From: JBBQNR01 sp038330145 | GTDB lineage: Bacteria > Actinomycetota > Thermoleophilia > Solirubrobacterales > JBBDJG01 | NCBI GenBank assembly: GCA_038330145.1 | Contig: JBBQNR010000040.1 | Location: forward strand, 1-25,447 | Direction: 5' to 3' | Length of the DNA: 25,447 bases | Shown here: positions 6,987 through 14,531 of the stretch, piece by piece | Layout of the letters: each line of letters starts with the position of its first letter | Numbering within the stretch: position 1 is the stretch's first letter | Translations under genes and position numbers: made by a program | Notes under the pieces: generated by a model | What the model was told of the DNA's origin: nothing | Database searches by the model: none | What the model saw: only the letters and a program-made list of their open reading frames with translations

Positions 6987-7916
6987 TCAGAGACGCTGTA
7001 GCTCGACGCGCTTGTAGAGGTCCGCGACGACGTCGCGCGCGCCCGAGCCGAGACCATGGCGCAGGAAGTTCGTGGCGCCCGCCGCGGCTCCCCAGCGCAG
7101 CGCCTCCTCGAGCGGGAAGCCGCGGGCGAGCGTCGCGGCAAGCGCACCCACCATCGAGTCGCCGCAGCCCTCGGTCGAGCCTCCGACGAACCTCGGCGCC
7201 CGCAGCTCCCACACGTCCGCGCCACGCAGGACGAGGGCGGGATCGCCGCCGCGTGTCACCAGCACTGTCTCCGCGCCTGCCTCCAGTATTCGCCTTGCCG
7301 CGGCGCGCAGCTTCTCCGGGTCGGTCATGTCGTCCTGCGCGTATTCCCCCAGTTGCCAGTCGTCCAGCTTGACGACCGTCGGCCGGCCCTCGAGTGCGCT
7401 GTTGAGGTTAGGTGGCGACAGGTCCACCACCACCTGCGTGCCGTTGGATCGTGCATTGCCGACCAGGTCGCCGTACGTCTCCAGGGGCAGCGCGTCCTTG
7501 GGCACGGTGCTGCAGACCACCAGCACCTCGCTCTCCAGGGCAGCGGCGCAGGCGATCGAGAAAAGGTCGTCGGCCTCGTGGCGCGATGGCGGGTCGCTCC
7601 AGTGCTGAGCGATGAAGTCACGCTCCCCCGAGCGGCGGTCGATCACGTATACCCCGCTGCTGCCGGTGGTCCGCACCAACCGCACCTCGCCCGACATCTC
7701 CTCCAGCAACGGCGCCAGCAGCTTTCCGGTCTCGCCGCCGCAGAAGCCGCAGAGGATCGGGTCAGCACCCAGCTCGCCCGCCATGCGCGCCACCCAGACA
7801 CCCTGGCCGCCGGAGTGGACGTGCACGTCGTCCCCGTCGCTTCCGCGACGCTCGACGGTGATCGAGAGCAATGGATGCGGGCCGAAGACGGCGACGCGCG
7901 CGGGCTCGGCTGACAT
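6987..7916 (-). CDS. PfkB-family sugar kinase, 1-phosphofructokinase-like
   Basis: A 309-residue ribokinase-fold kinase that should transfer phosphate from ATP to a sugar or sugar phosphate in the cytoplasm. SGGQGVWVARMAGELGAD (35-52) is PfkB signature 1. The ATP/anion-hole motif GGSTEGCGDSMVGALAA (245-261) is signature 2, with Asp253 as catalytic base; the GDSMVG form is typical of the 1-phosphofructokinase/tagatose-6-phosphate kinase branch. Signature 1 has Gln where those enzymes usually have Lys (GGKG), which may change phosphate recognition, so fructose 1-phosphate is not a safe substrate call. No PTS or sugar transporter is adjacent. The ATG at 7916 fits the family start. Family sure, substrate unknown. 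Confidence 0.88.
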   Translation of the reverse strand: MSAEPARVAVFGPHPLLSITVERRGSDGDDVHVHSGGQGVWVARMAGELGADPILCGFCGGETGKLLAPLLEEMSGEVRLVRTTGSSGVYVIDRRSGERDFIAQHWSDPPSRHEADDLFSIACAAALESEVLVVCSTVPKDALPLETYGDLVGNARSNGTQVVVDLSPPNLNSALEGRPTVVKLDDWQLGEYAQDDMTDPEKLRAAARRILEAGAETVLVTRGGDPALVLRGADVWELRAPRFVGGSTEGCGDSMVGALAATLARGFPLEEALRWGAAAGATNFLRHGLGSGARDVVADLYKRVELQRL

Positions 7917-7978
7917 CCGCGCAATGGTAGAGATCGCCGCGCCAGGCCTGGGCGCTCCTACGAATGCAAGTGACTCGA

Positions 7979-8049
7979 AGCGGGCGACGGGAATCGAACC
8001 CGCCCTCGGAGCTTGGAAGGCTCCTGTGCCACCACAACACTTCGCCCGC
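7979..8049 (-). tRNA. tRNA-Gly (anticodon TCC)
   Basis: A 71-base tRNA on the minus strand. The acceptor stem GCGGGCG pairs with CGCCCGC; the discriminator is U. The anticodon arm GGAGC-CTTCCAA-GCTCC gives anticodon TCC for glycine. The T-arm GGCGGGTTCGATTCCCGTC is canonical, and the short D-loop explains the length. No CCA is encoded. It lies 40 bases beyond the stop of the YihY gene and has its own -10 box. Confidence 0.96.
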
Positions 8050-8059
8050 AGGTCTGCCG

Positions 8060-8065
8060 ATTATA
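8060..8065 (-). promoter_or_regulatory. -10 box for tRNA-Gly
   Basis: A consensus TATAAT on the minus strand, ten bases upstream of the mature tRNA-Gly 5' end. It stands out strongly against GC-rich surroundings. A -35 box is not clear. Confidence 0.6.
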
Positions 8066-8089
8066 GAAACGGCCGCCGCCAAACCGGGG

Positions 8090-9070
8090 CTATTCGGCGT
8101 CTACCCCACTTCTATCGGACGGCTCGCTGCGAAGCTCGAGCGAAACGGTGTCCTCACGGGGTATCCCGGCCACCAGCTCGCGAGCGCGCACCAGCTCGAC
8201 ATTGAACTGCGCCCCGAACAGCAGCGCGAGGTTGGAGATCCAGAGCCAGATCAGAAACACGACAACGGCGCCGAGACCGCCGTAGGTCGAGTTGTAGGAG
8301 GCGATGCTGGTGACGTAGAGGGCAAAACCCGCCGATGCTGCGACCCACAGGAACACGGCCAAGAACCCACCGGGGGTGATCCAACGAAAGCCCGGCTGCT
8401 TCACGTTCGGAGCGAGGTAATAGAGCGCAGCAACGATCGTCATCACGACGAGCGCCAGCAACGGCCACTTCGCGATCGACCACGCCTTCAGCACGCTGTC
8501 GCCGAGGCCGATCTGGTGACCGATCGCCTCCGCCAGCCCGCCGGTCACCACCAGCAGGATCGCGAGCACCGCCAGCAACAGCACCACCGCGATCGTCATC
8601 ACGATCTGAAGCGGTCGCCGCAGCCAGAACGACCGGTGCTCCTCGACCTCGTAGATGATGTTCGCCGCGCGCATGAACCCCCCGATGTAGCCGGACGCGG
8701 ACCAGAGCGCCGTGACGAGACCGATTCCCAGCAGGGCGCCGGCGTCGCTCTTGCTCTTCACAACGTCCTCGATCGGTGCCCGGAAGGTGTCGACAGCCGA
8801 GCTCGGGCCGACCTCGTCGATGATGTTGAGCATCGCGTTGGTCGTCCCCGGATACTGGCCGAGCAGGCCCAGAAGCGCGACCAGCACGATCAGCATCGGA
8901 AATATCGAGAGCACGGCGTAGTAGGTGAGCGCGGCGGCCGAGTCCATCAGGTTCTTCTCCCTGAACGCGCTCACGGCTCGCTTCATCGCACGCCACCAGC
9001 AGCGCACCTCAAGGGTGAACGGGCCCTGGCGGAATTGCGCACGCTTCGACCCCTGGGGCACAGACGTCAC
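8090..9070 (-). CDS. YihY/BrkB-family integral membrane protein
   Basis: A 326-residue inner-membrane protein of the YihY/virulence factor BrkB family (once misnamed RNase BN). The family signature DSAAALTYYAVLSIFPMLIV (43-62) forms the start of the first membrane helix. About six helices are visible in total. Other conserved segments are ALWSASGYIGGFMRAANIIY and, near the end, YNSTYGGLGAVVVFLIWLWI followed by LLFGAQFNVEL. The soluble C-terminus is hydrophilic. The chosen GTG start at 9070 gives a basic N-terminal tail of normal length. It is divergent from the GST-like gene with only 26 bases between. Molecular function of the family is unsettled. Confidence 0.92.
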   Translation of the reverse strand: MTSVPQGSKRAQFRQGPFTLEVRCWWRAMKRAVSAFREKNLMDSAAALTYYAVLSIFPMLIVLVALLGLLGQYPGTTNAMLNIIDEVGPSSAVDTFRAPIEDVVKSKSDAGALLGIGLVTALWSASGYIGGFMRAANIIYEVEEHRSFWLRRPLQIVMTIAVVLLLAVLAILLVVTGGLAEAIGHQIGLGDSVLKAWSIAKWPLLALVVMTIVAALYYLAPNVKQPGFRWITPGGFLAVFLWVAASAGFALYVTSIASYNSTYGGLGAVVVFLIWLWISNLALLFGAQFNVELVRARELVAGIPREDTVSLELRSEPSDRSGVDAE

Positions 9071-9096
9071 CCCCGCATCATTGCGAGAATGTCGGC

Positions 9097-9801
9097 TTGC
9101 GCCTGCATCAGATCGCCTTCAGCCACAACTGCGTCAAGGTCCGCAAGGCCCTGGACCTGAAGGGCCTCGCCTATGAGACGGTCGATGTGAACCCGCTCTG
9201 GCGCCGGCGGCTGCTGCGTGAGACCGGCCAGCTCCTGGTGCCGGCGCTGGTCGACGGGGACCGCACGGTGGCCGACTCCACCGCGATCCTGCTCCATCTC
9301 GAACAGGCCTACCCCGACCCTCCGCTGCTCCCCGCCGACGCGCAGCAGCGAGCCGAGTGCATGATCCTCGAGGCCTGGGCCGACGAGACCTTCATGGCGC
9401 TCACCCGCCGCCTGGCCTACTGGAACATCACCTCCCGCCTCGATCGATTTGGAAAGCTCTTCTTTCCCGGGGCTCCGGCTGCTGTCCAGACAGCACTGGC
9501 TCGGCTGGCCCGCCTCGGTCTTCGTCTCCGGCTTGGAATGAGCGAGCGGCAGAATCGCTACGACGAAGCGGAGGCGCGCAGGGCCGCGGAGTCAGCGGTC
9601 GCAAGGCTCGGGGGTCGCGATCACCTTGTCGGTGACACGGTCACGTTGGCCGACGTCGCCCTGGCGGCGATGTCGGCCCCGCTGGCTGTGGCGGTGAGGC
9701 CCGTGCGCGAGGATCCCGCCGTCCAGGAGCTGCTCGCCTGGAGCGACCGCGTGCTCGAGATGCAGAAGGAGTTCTTGACCGTACAGTCAGTTACCGCCTA
9801 G
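9097..9801 (+). CDS. Glutathione S-transferase-like protein
   Basis: A 234-residue cytoplasmic protein with a thioredoxin-fold N-terminal domain (1-75) and an all-helical C-terminal domain. SHNCVKVRKAL (9-19) occupies the active-site turn, with Cys12 the likely catalytic residue. VPAL at 48-51 supplies the cis-proline, and ADSTAILLHLE (59-69) is the gamma-glutamyl-binding DS motif. The C-terminal part includes GDTVTLADVALAAM, the N-capping helix motif. Actinobacteria usually lack glutathione, so the thiol used may be different or the role non-catalytic. The TTG start places the first strand (RLHQIAF) exactly where family members begin. An AT-rich TTTTTTT run follows the stop, but no stem is obvious. 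Confidence 0.87.
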   Translation: MRLHQIAFSHNCVKVRKALDLKGLAYETVDVNPLWRRRLLRETGQLLVPALVDGDRTVADSTAILLHLEQAYPDPPLLPADAQQRAECMILEAWADETFMALTRRLAYWNITSRLDRFGKLFFPGAPAAVQTALARLARLGLRLRLGMSERQNRYDEAEARRAAESAVARLGGRDHLVGDTVTLADVALAAMSAPLAVAVRPVREDPAVQELLAWSDRVLEMQKEFLTVQSVTA

Positions 9802-9886
9802 TTTTTTTCAGCCTTTTCTTTATCCACCCACCGGAGTAGGCTGCCCGCAGGCGACGGGCCAGGACGGCCCTATCGGGAGGAAAGAA

Positions 9887-10774
9887 ATGAGCGCAGGAAG
9901 TAGCGTCCCATACGGCGCCCCTGGTGCTTTCCCACAGATCGAGCCGGACCAGGCTCCGGGTGTGGACGTGCTCGGACTGTTCCTGAACGAGGTCGGCCGC
10001 TATCCGCTGCTCAGCGCCGGCGAGGAGATAGAGCTGGCCAAGCGCATCGAACGCGGAGACCGCAGCGCCAAGGACACGATGATCAACTCCAACCTGCGTC
10101 TCGTCATCTCGCTCGCCAAGCGCTACCAAAATCATCAGCTGCCGTTGCTGGACGTGATCCAGGAGGGCATCCTGGGTCTCATCCGCGCAACCGAGAAGTT
10201 CGACTGGCGCCGGGGTCACAAATTCTCCACCTACGCGGTTTGGTGGATCCGGGAGTCGATCGACCGCGGCATCTCGAACAGGTCCCGCCTGATCCGCATG
10301 CCGGTCTACATGGTCGAGCGTGAGCGCAAGCTGCGCAATATCGAACGGACGCTGACGGCCGAGCTGGGACGGGAGCCGACCGAGCAGGAGATCGCGGACG
10401 CCGCCCGGCTGCCACTGAGCCAGGTTCGCGACCTGCGGGAGGGGACGCGCGCCGTCACGAGCCTCGACACGCCGGTTGGCGACAGCGACGAAGCCTCGCT
10501 CGGCGACATGCTGGTCTGCGAGCAGGCCCAGCCGCCCGAGGAAGTGGAGCTGTCGATGCAGCGAGAGTCACTGCTCAAGGCTCTCTGCAAGCTGCCCCAG
10601 CCGGAGCGCCAGGTCGTCGAGCTGCGCTACGGCCTCGACGGGGATCCGGAGACGATCGAGGCCGTGGTGAGGCGGCTTGGCATCACCAGAGACCGAGTCC
10701 GCCGGCTCGAGTCACGGGCACTCGCCCGGCTCGCCCGCTCGGCCGACATGGTCGGCCTTCAACGCTCGGCCTGA
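9887..10774 (+). CDS. RpoD-like sigma-70 factor (group 2/3)
   Basis: A 295-residue sigma-70 family factor that directs RNA polymerase to promoters. Region 1.2 begins at LGLFLNEVGRYPLLS (29-43). Region 2 includes NLRLVISLAKRYQN, LLDVIQEGILGLIRATEKFD and HKFSTYAVWWIRESIDRG (111-128). Region 3 follows with LIRMPVYM and ELGREPTEQEIA. Region 4 runs about 225-285 with QVVELRYGLDGD and a helix-turn-helix (TIEAVVRRLGITRDRVRRLE). There is no region 1.1, so this is not the large primary factor. Region 2.4 departs from consensus: the two residues that read the -12 base in E. coli RpoD (Gln437, Thr440) are Glu123 and Asp126 here. GGGAGGAAAG just before ATG 9887 sets the start. No anti-sigma gene is adjacent. 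Confidence 0.93.
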   Translation: MSAGSSVPYGAPGAFPQIEPDQAPGVDVLGLFLNEVGRYPLLSAGEEIELAKRIERGDRSAKDTMINSNLRLVISLAKRYQNHQLPLLDVIQEGILGLIRATEKFDWRRGHKFSTYAVWWIRESIDRGISNRSRLIRMPVYMVERERKLRNIERTLTAELGREPTEQEIADAARLPLSQVRDLREGTRAVTSLDTPVGDSDEASLGDMLVCEQAQPPEEVELSMQRESLLKALCKLPQPERQVVELRYGLDGDPETIEAVVRRLGITRDRVRRLESRALARLARSADMVGLQRSA

Positions 10775-10784
10775 ACTCGCGGCG

Positions 10785-11228
10785 TCAGCCCGCCTGTAGC
10801 TCCTTCGCGGCCGCAATCGCGCCGTCGCTTGTGGCGTAGACCTGTAACCGCAGGGCCTTGCCGTCACGCAGAGTCCAGAGATGAGCGGTGCGAGCCTCTC
10901 CCTCGATCCCCGTCGCCTTCGCCTTGGCGCTGAGCCGAAGTGGCACGACGACGCGGTCCCCGACGGCGACGTAGTCCTCGGCGTCGACACGGAACCACTC
11001 GGCGATCTCCCACACGCTCTCGAACAGCCGCCTGACCTCGTCCAACCCGCGGTAACCGCCGGAGAGGATCACGAAGCGTGGTCCCAGCACACGCAGGAGC
11101 AGAGCCGCGTACTCGAGATCCCAGGTCTGCTCGATCTCGATCTCGAGATCGAAGGCGGCCAGCAAACCCTCGATGTCGCGGCGATTGAACGCCGAATAGA
11201 GGTCGAGCAGCACGTCTATGTTCGACAT
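10785..11228 (-). CDS. SnoaL-like/NTF2-fold protein
   Basis: A 147-residue SnoaL-like protein, unlinked to the pair near 5 kb. It starts MSNIDVLLDLYSAFNRRD (ATG 11228; an ATG two codons earlier is equally possible). It has LLAAFDLEIEIEQTW, a central GLDEVRRLFESVWEIAEWF helix and a final HLWTLRDGKALRLQVY strand pair with a short helix. The frame is open further upstream, to 11411, but that part overlaps the leader and start of the oxygenase gene and is unlike the family. It converges with the sigma gene, leaving ten bases between stops. Ligand unknown. Confidence 0.83.
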   Translation of the reverse strand: MSNIDVLLDLYSAFNRRDIEGLLAAFDLEIEIEQTWDLEYAALLLRVLGPRFVILSGGYRGLDEVRRLFESVWEIAEWFRVDAEDYVAVGDRVVVPLRLSAKAKATGIEGEARTAHLWTLRDGKALRLQVYATSDGAIAAAKELQAG

Positions 11229-11366
11229 CGCCATCCGCTCAGCCCCAGTCGCGCTTGGGAACGTCACTTCAACCATAGCCCAGCGCCCCGGCAAGTGATC
11301 AGGGGAATCTCCACGGCGCCGGCCGTTTTTAATGTAGTTTGGGCTTACCGCCGTCCACGTTCCGCC

Positions 11367-11374
11367 GGGAGGAG
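11367..11374 (+). promoter_or_regulatory. Ribosome binding site of the carotenoid oxygenase
   Basis: GGGAGGAG lies three bases before ATG 11378. It favours that start over an in-frame TTG at 11339, which would add 13 residues without family likeness. A TAGTTT at 11335-11340 could be a -10 box, but there is no good -35. Confidence 0.6.
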
Positions 11375-11377
11375 TCA

Positions 11378-12820
11378 ATGAGCCTTCACCTCGATCGCCT
11401 CGACGTCGCAACCGCTGAGTTCAACCCGTACCTCGAGGGGCCGTACGCCGCGACGCAGCAGGAGCTGACGCTCGACGAGTTCGAGATCGAGGGCAAGATC
11501 CCGGAGGACCTGAACGGCGTCTACGTCCGCAACGGGCCCAACCCGCAGTTCGAGCCCAGCGGGCGCTACCACTGGTTCGACGGCGACGGCATGGTGCACG
11601 CCGTCCATTTCAGCGAGGGACGGGCGGTGTACCGCAACCGCTGGATTCGAACAGATGGCTTCGAGCGCGAGCAGAAGGCCGCCGGCCCACTGTGGCACGG
11701 CATCATCGAGCCCTGGAAGGACAACCCACCGGGCGAGCCGGAGAAGGACACGGCCAACACAGACGTCGTCTTCCATAACAACAAGCTGCTCGCGCTCTGG
11801 TACCGCGCCGGCAAGCCCTACGCGATGGACCCGGTGACGCTGGAGACGATCGGTGCCGAGGACTTTGGGGGCACGCTTCGCTGCGAGGTCTCCGCGCACG
11901 CGAAGGTGGACGAACGGACCGGCGAGCTGTGCTTCTTCGACTACGGGATGAAGCCGCCCTACATGCGCTACGGGGTGGTCGGGCCGGACGGTGCGATCCG
12001 GCACTTCGTGCCGATCGACCTGCCAGGCCCGCGGCTGCCGCACGACATGGCGATCACGGAGCGTCACTCGATCCTGATGGACCTGCCACTGGTCAACGAC
12101 AAGGAGGCGGCACGCGCCGGTCGCTTCAAGCTGCACTTCGAGCGCAGCATGCCGAGCCGCTTCGGTGTCATCCCCCGCTACGGAAGCGCGGAGCAGGTGC
12201 GCTGGTTCGAGGCCGACCCGTGCTTCATCTACCACTCGATCAATGCGCGCGAGGAGGGCGACGAGGTCGTGCTCGACGTCTGCCGCGTAAAGCAGCCGGA
12301 GCCGCGCGAGGACCTCGACGGGCCGCTCGCTCAGATGCTGAGCTACCTGCGACTCGACGCTCACCTGCACCGCTTTCGCTTCAACCTTCGCACCGGCCGC
12401 ACCAGCGAGCAGGTGCTCGACGACGACAACAGCGAATTCCCCTCGATCAACCAGGGACTTGTCGGCCGGCCGAGCCGCTTCGCCTACAACATGCACATCT
12501 CGCCCGAGAAGTCGCTGCTCTTCGACGGCCTGATGAAGTACGACGTCGACTCCGGATCGTCGCGCACGCACTGGTTCGGCGACGGGCGCTGGGGCAGCGA
12601 GGCCCCGTTCGCTCCACGGCCGGGCGCACTGGAGGAGGACGACGGCTATCTGGTTTCGTACGTGTACGACGAGCGCGAGGGGCACTCGGAGGTGGACGTG
12701 CTCGACGCACGCGACGTCGAGGCCGGGCCACTGTGCCGGATCAAGATGCCGGTCAGAGTCCCGCTCGGCTTCCACGCCACCTGGATTCCGGGCGAGCGCC
12801 TGCCCGGTGGGTCGGCATGA
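11378..12820 (+). CDS. Carotenoid oxygenase/RPE65-family dioxygenase
   Basis: A 480-residue Fe(II) dioxygenase of the carotenoid cleavage oxygenase family (seven-bladed propeller), which splits a conjugated C=C bond to aldehydes or ketones; relatives also cut stilbenes and isoeugenol. Four iron-ligand histidines are in conserved settings: His174 (EVSAHAKVD), His222 (PHDMAIT), His286 (IYHSINA) and His466 (GFHATWIP). The N-terminal signature GVYVRNGPNP..F.P leads to YHWFDGDGMVHAV at 64-76. EFPSIN near 353 supplies a second-shell Glu. Length is normal. It heads an operon with a lipocalin-like protein, two thiolases and an acyl-CoA dehydrogenase, suggesting that the cleavage product is degraded by beta-oxidation (inference). 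The bond cut cannot be read from sequence. Confidence 0.93.
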   Translation: MSLHLDRLDVATAEFNPYLEGPYAATQQELTLDEFEIEGKIPEDLNGVYVRNGPNPQFEPSGRYHWFDGDGMVHAVHFSEGRAVYRNRWIRTDGFEREQKAAGPLWHGIIEPWKDNPPGEPEKDTANTDVVFHNNKLLALWYRAGKPYAMDPVTLETIGAEDFGGTLRCEVSAHAKVDERTGELCFFDYGMKPPYMRYGVVGPDGAIRHFVPIDLPGPRLPHDMAITERHSILMDLPLVNDKEAARAGRFKLHFERSMPSRFGVIPRYGSAEQVRWFEADPCFIYHSINAREEGDEVVLDVCRVKQPEPREDLDGPLAQMLSYLRLDAHLHRFRFNLRTGRTSEQVLDDDNSEFPSINQGLVGRPSRFAYNMHISPEKSLLFDGLMKYDVDSGSSRTHWFGDGRWGSEAPFAPRPGALEEDDGYLVSYVYDEREGHSEVDVLDARDVEAGPLCRIKMPVRVPLGFHATWIPGERLPGGSA

Positions 12821-12891
12821 ATGCCGACACGCTGGGGGTCGGCGTGAGCGCCGGCACGCCGGGGGTCGGCATGAGTGCCGCGCTTCCGAGG
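12811..12891 (+). repeat. Three tandem 27-bp repeats at an operon junction
   Basis: Units at 12811-12837, 12838-12864 and 12865-12891 all begin GTCGGC. The first two agree at 22 of 27 bases, the first and third at 19 of 27. Each holds an (A/G)TGA quartet at the same place (12817, 12844, 12871), flanked by short inverted GGCAT/ATGCC-type arms. The first TGA is the oxygenase stop, so the repeats copy a stop/start junction. The 27-base length keeps frame. Confidence 0.85.
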
Positions 12892-12894
12892 TAG
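12817..12894 (+). CDS. Possible 25-residue relay peptide
   Basis: ATG at 12817 overlaps the oxygenase stop (ATGA) and opens a 25-codon frame of nine-residue repeats (MNADTLGVG, VSAGTPGVG, MSAALPR) ending in TAG at 12892, two bases before the lipocalin GTG start. It has three in-frame starts, one per 27-bp unit. It could carry ribosomes from the oxygenase to the lipocalin gene. There is no homologue known to me, and it may simply be untranslated spacer. Confidence 0.25.
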   Translation: MNADTLGVGVSAGTPGVGMSAALPR

Positions 12895-12896
12895 AG

Positions 12897-13256
12897 GTGA
12901 GCGACGACATCAGCGGAAGCTGGCGGCTGGTGAGCTGGGAGGTCAGCTCGACGAGCGGCGAGCGCGAGCAGCCGTTCGGCCCTGATCCCAAGGGCCTGCT
13001 CATATACAGCGCCGACGGCTACATGCAGGTCAGCATCGCTCCGCGCGCGATGGCCGATGGGCGCGACGACTACCTCAACTACGGCGGGCCGTTCAGGCTC
13101 GAGGGCGACACCGTCGTGCACCAGGTCGAGCTGTCCGCCAACGAGCGCTTCCGCGACACCGAGCAGGTGCGCGGGCTGGAGCTGGACGGTGAGCGGCTCA
13201 CGCTCAGCGCCGACACCGGCGAGCGCCGGCATGTGCTCGAGTGGAGGCGAGCATGA
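12897..13256 (+). CDS. Lipocalin-like domain protein
   Basis: A 119-residue cytoplasmic protein with the lipocalin-like domain (PF13924 type). It opens ISGSWRLVSWEV, followed by PFGPDPKGLLIYSADGYMQV and ends with RRHVLEWRRA. These small beta-barrels are expected to bind hydrophobic ligands. The GTG start at 12897 is set by family alignment and by GAGG six bases upstream (end of the third 27-bp repeat). The same frame is open upstream through the repeats, but that Arg/His-rich stretch is not family-like. Its stop overlaps the thiolase start as ATGA. Between a carotenoid oxygenase and thiolases, a role in binding the lipophilic substrate or product is a reasonable inference. Confidence 0.82.
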   Translation: MSDDISGSWRLVSWEVSSTSGEREQPFGPDPKGLLIYSADGYMQVSIAPRAMADGRDDYLNYGGPFRLEGDTVVHQVELSANERFRDTEQVRGLELDGERLTLSADTGERRHVLEWRRA

Positions 13257-14488
13257 GCCCACCGCCTGCGACCTACATCCTGGGCGGTTACCAGACAGAC
13301 TTCGCCCGCAACCTGGCCAAGGAGGGCGCCGGCATCTACGAGCTGCTGGAGGAGTCCGTCTGCGGCGCGCTCGAAGAGACGAGCGTTCCGGCGCAGGACG
13401 TCGAGGTCGCTCACGTCGGCAACCTGGCGGCGGAGCTGTTCTGCGGCCAGGCACAGCTCGGCGGGATGGTCGCCGCCATCCACCCCGCCTTCGCGAGCCT
13501 TCCCACCGCGCGCCACGAGGCCGCCTGTGCTTCGGGCAGCGTCGCGGCGCTGGCCGCGATGGCCGACATCGAGGCGGGGCGCTACGACGTCTCGCTCGTG
13601 GTCGGCGCCGAGTTGATGAGGAACGTCGACGCGCAGACCGCGGCCGAGCATCTCGGCTCCGCGGCATGGGCGGGTCGCGAGGCGCAGGACGCCCGCTTTC
13701 CGTGGCCCGCTCTGTTCAGCGAGATCGCCGACGCCTACGCCGATCGCTGGGGCCTCGAGTACGAGCACCTGGCACGCATCGCAGAGGTCAACTTCGCCAA
13801 CGCTGCCCGCAACCCGAACGCGCAGGCGCGCGGCTGGCGGTTCGCCCCCGGCGACTTCGCGCCCGACGACGAGGTGAACCCCGTCATAGAGGGCCGGCTG
13901 CGAAAGCAGGACTGCGGACGCATCACCGACGGCGCTGCCGCCGTCGTGCTCGCAGGTGAGAACTACGCGCGGGAGTACGCACGCCGCCGCGGCATGTCGC
14001 TGGAGCAACTGCCCACGATACGGGGCTGGGGCCACCGCACGGCGCCGATGCTGCTGGCGGACAAGCTGCGCTTGAGCGAGGGCTCGCCGTATCTGTTCAC
14101 GCACCTGCGCGAGGCGATCACGGATGCCTACCGCCGTGCCGGCATCGCCGGGCCCGAGCAACTCGACCTGATCGAGACCCACGACTGCTTCACGATCACC
14201 GAATACGCGGCGCTCGACCACTTCGGCCTCACGGAGCCCGGCGCCTCGTGGCGGGCCGTCGAGGAGGGCGTGATCGATCGCGACGGCAGGCTGCCTGTCA
14301 ACCCCAGCGGTGGGCTGATCGGCCTCGGCCACCCTGTCGGCGCGACAGGCGTTCGCATGCTGCTCGACACCTCCAAGCAGGTGACGGGAAACGCCGGTGA
14401 GTACCAGGTCGACGGCGCGCGCACCGCCGCCACGCTCAACGTCGGCGGCAGCTGCACGACCGTGGTCAGCTTCGTGATCGCCGGATGA
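13253..14488 (+). CDS. SCP2/SCP-x-type thiolase
   Basis: A 411-residue thiolase-superfamily enzyme, expected to cleave a 3-ketoacyl-CoA with CoA or run the reverse condensation. It belongs to the SCP2/SCP-x branch. The nucleophile is Cys92 in EAACASGSVAAL. The HDCF motif at 310-313 supplies the second cysteine (Cys312) typical of this branch. GLGHPVGATGVRM (358-370) contains the catalytic His360. The ATG at 13253 overlaps the lipocalin stop and follows GGAGG; an in-frame GTG at 13241 is an alternative. Unlike many operons of this branch, no DUF35/OB-fold partner is adjacent. All catalytic groups are present, so it is probably the active thiolase of this operon. Substrate inferred only from context. 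Confidence 0.9.
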   Translation: MSPPPATYILGGYQTDFARNLAKEGAGIYELLEESVCGALEETSVPAQDVEVAHVGNLAAELFCGQAQLGGMVAAIHPAFASLPTARHEAACASGSVAALAAMADIEAGRYDVSLVVGAELMRNVDAQTAAEHLGSAAWAGREAQDARFPWPALFSEIADAYADRWGLEYEHLARIAEVNFANAARNPNAQARGWRFAPGDFAPDDEVNPVIEGRLRKQDCGRITDGAAAVVLAGENYAREYARRRGMSLEQLPTIRGWGHRTAPMLLADKLRLSEGSPYLFTHLREAITDAYRRAGIAGPEQLDLIETHDCFTITEYAALDHFGLTEPGASWRAVEEGVIDRDGRLPVNPSGGLIGLGHPVGATGVRMLLDTSKQVTGNAGEYQVDGARTAATLNVGGSCTTVVSFVIAG

Positions 14489-14531
14489 GCGCCGGCGCGT
14501 CGCTCTCCCCGACGGCAGAGCCGGGCTGACG

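Noticed and set aside
9800..9830. Terminator after the GST-like gene
   Set aside because: A T-run is present, but no stable stem precedes it.
12811..12891. CRISPR-like array
   Set aside because: Three 27-bp units are directly adjacent with no spacers, and they coincide with a stop/start junction.
11375..13003. 542-codon minus-strand frame opposite the carotenoid oxygenase
   Set aside because: Val/Ala/Arg-rich mirror of a well-supported gene on the other strand; no motif.
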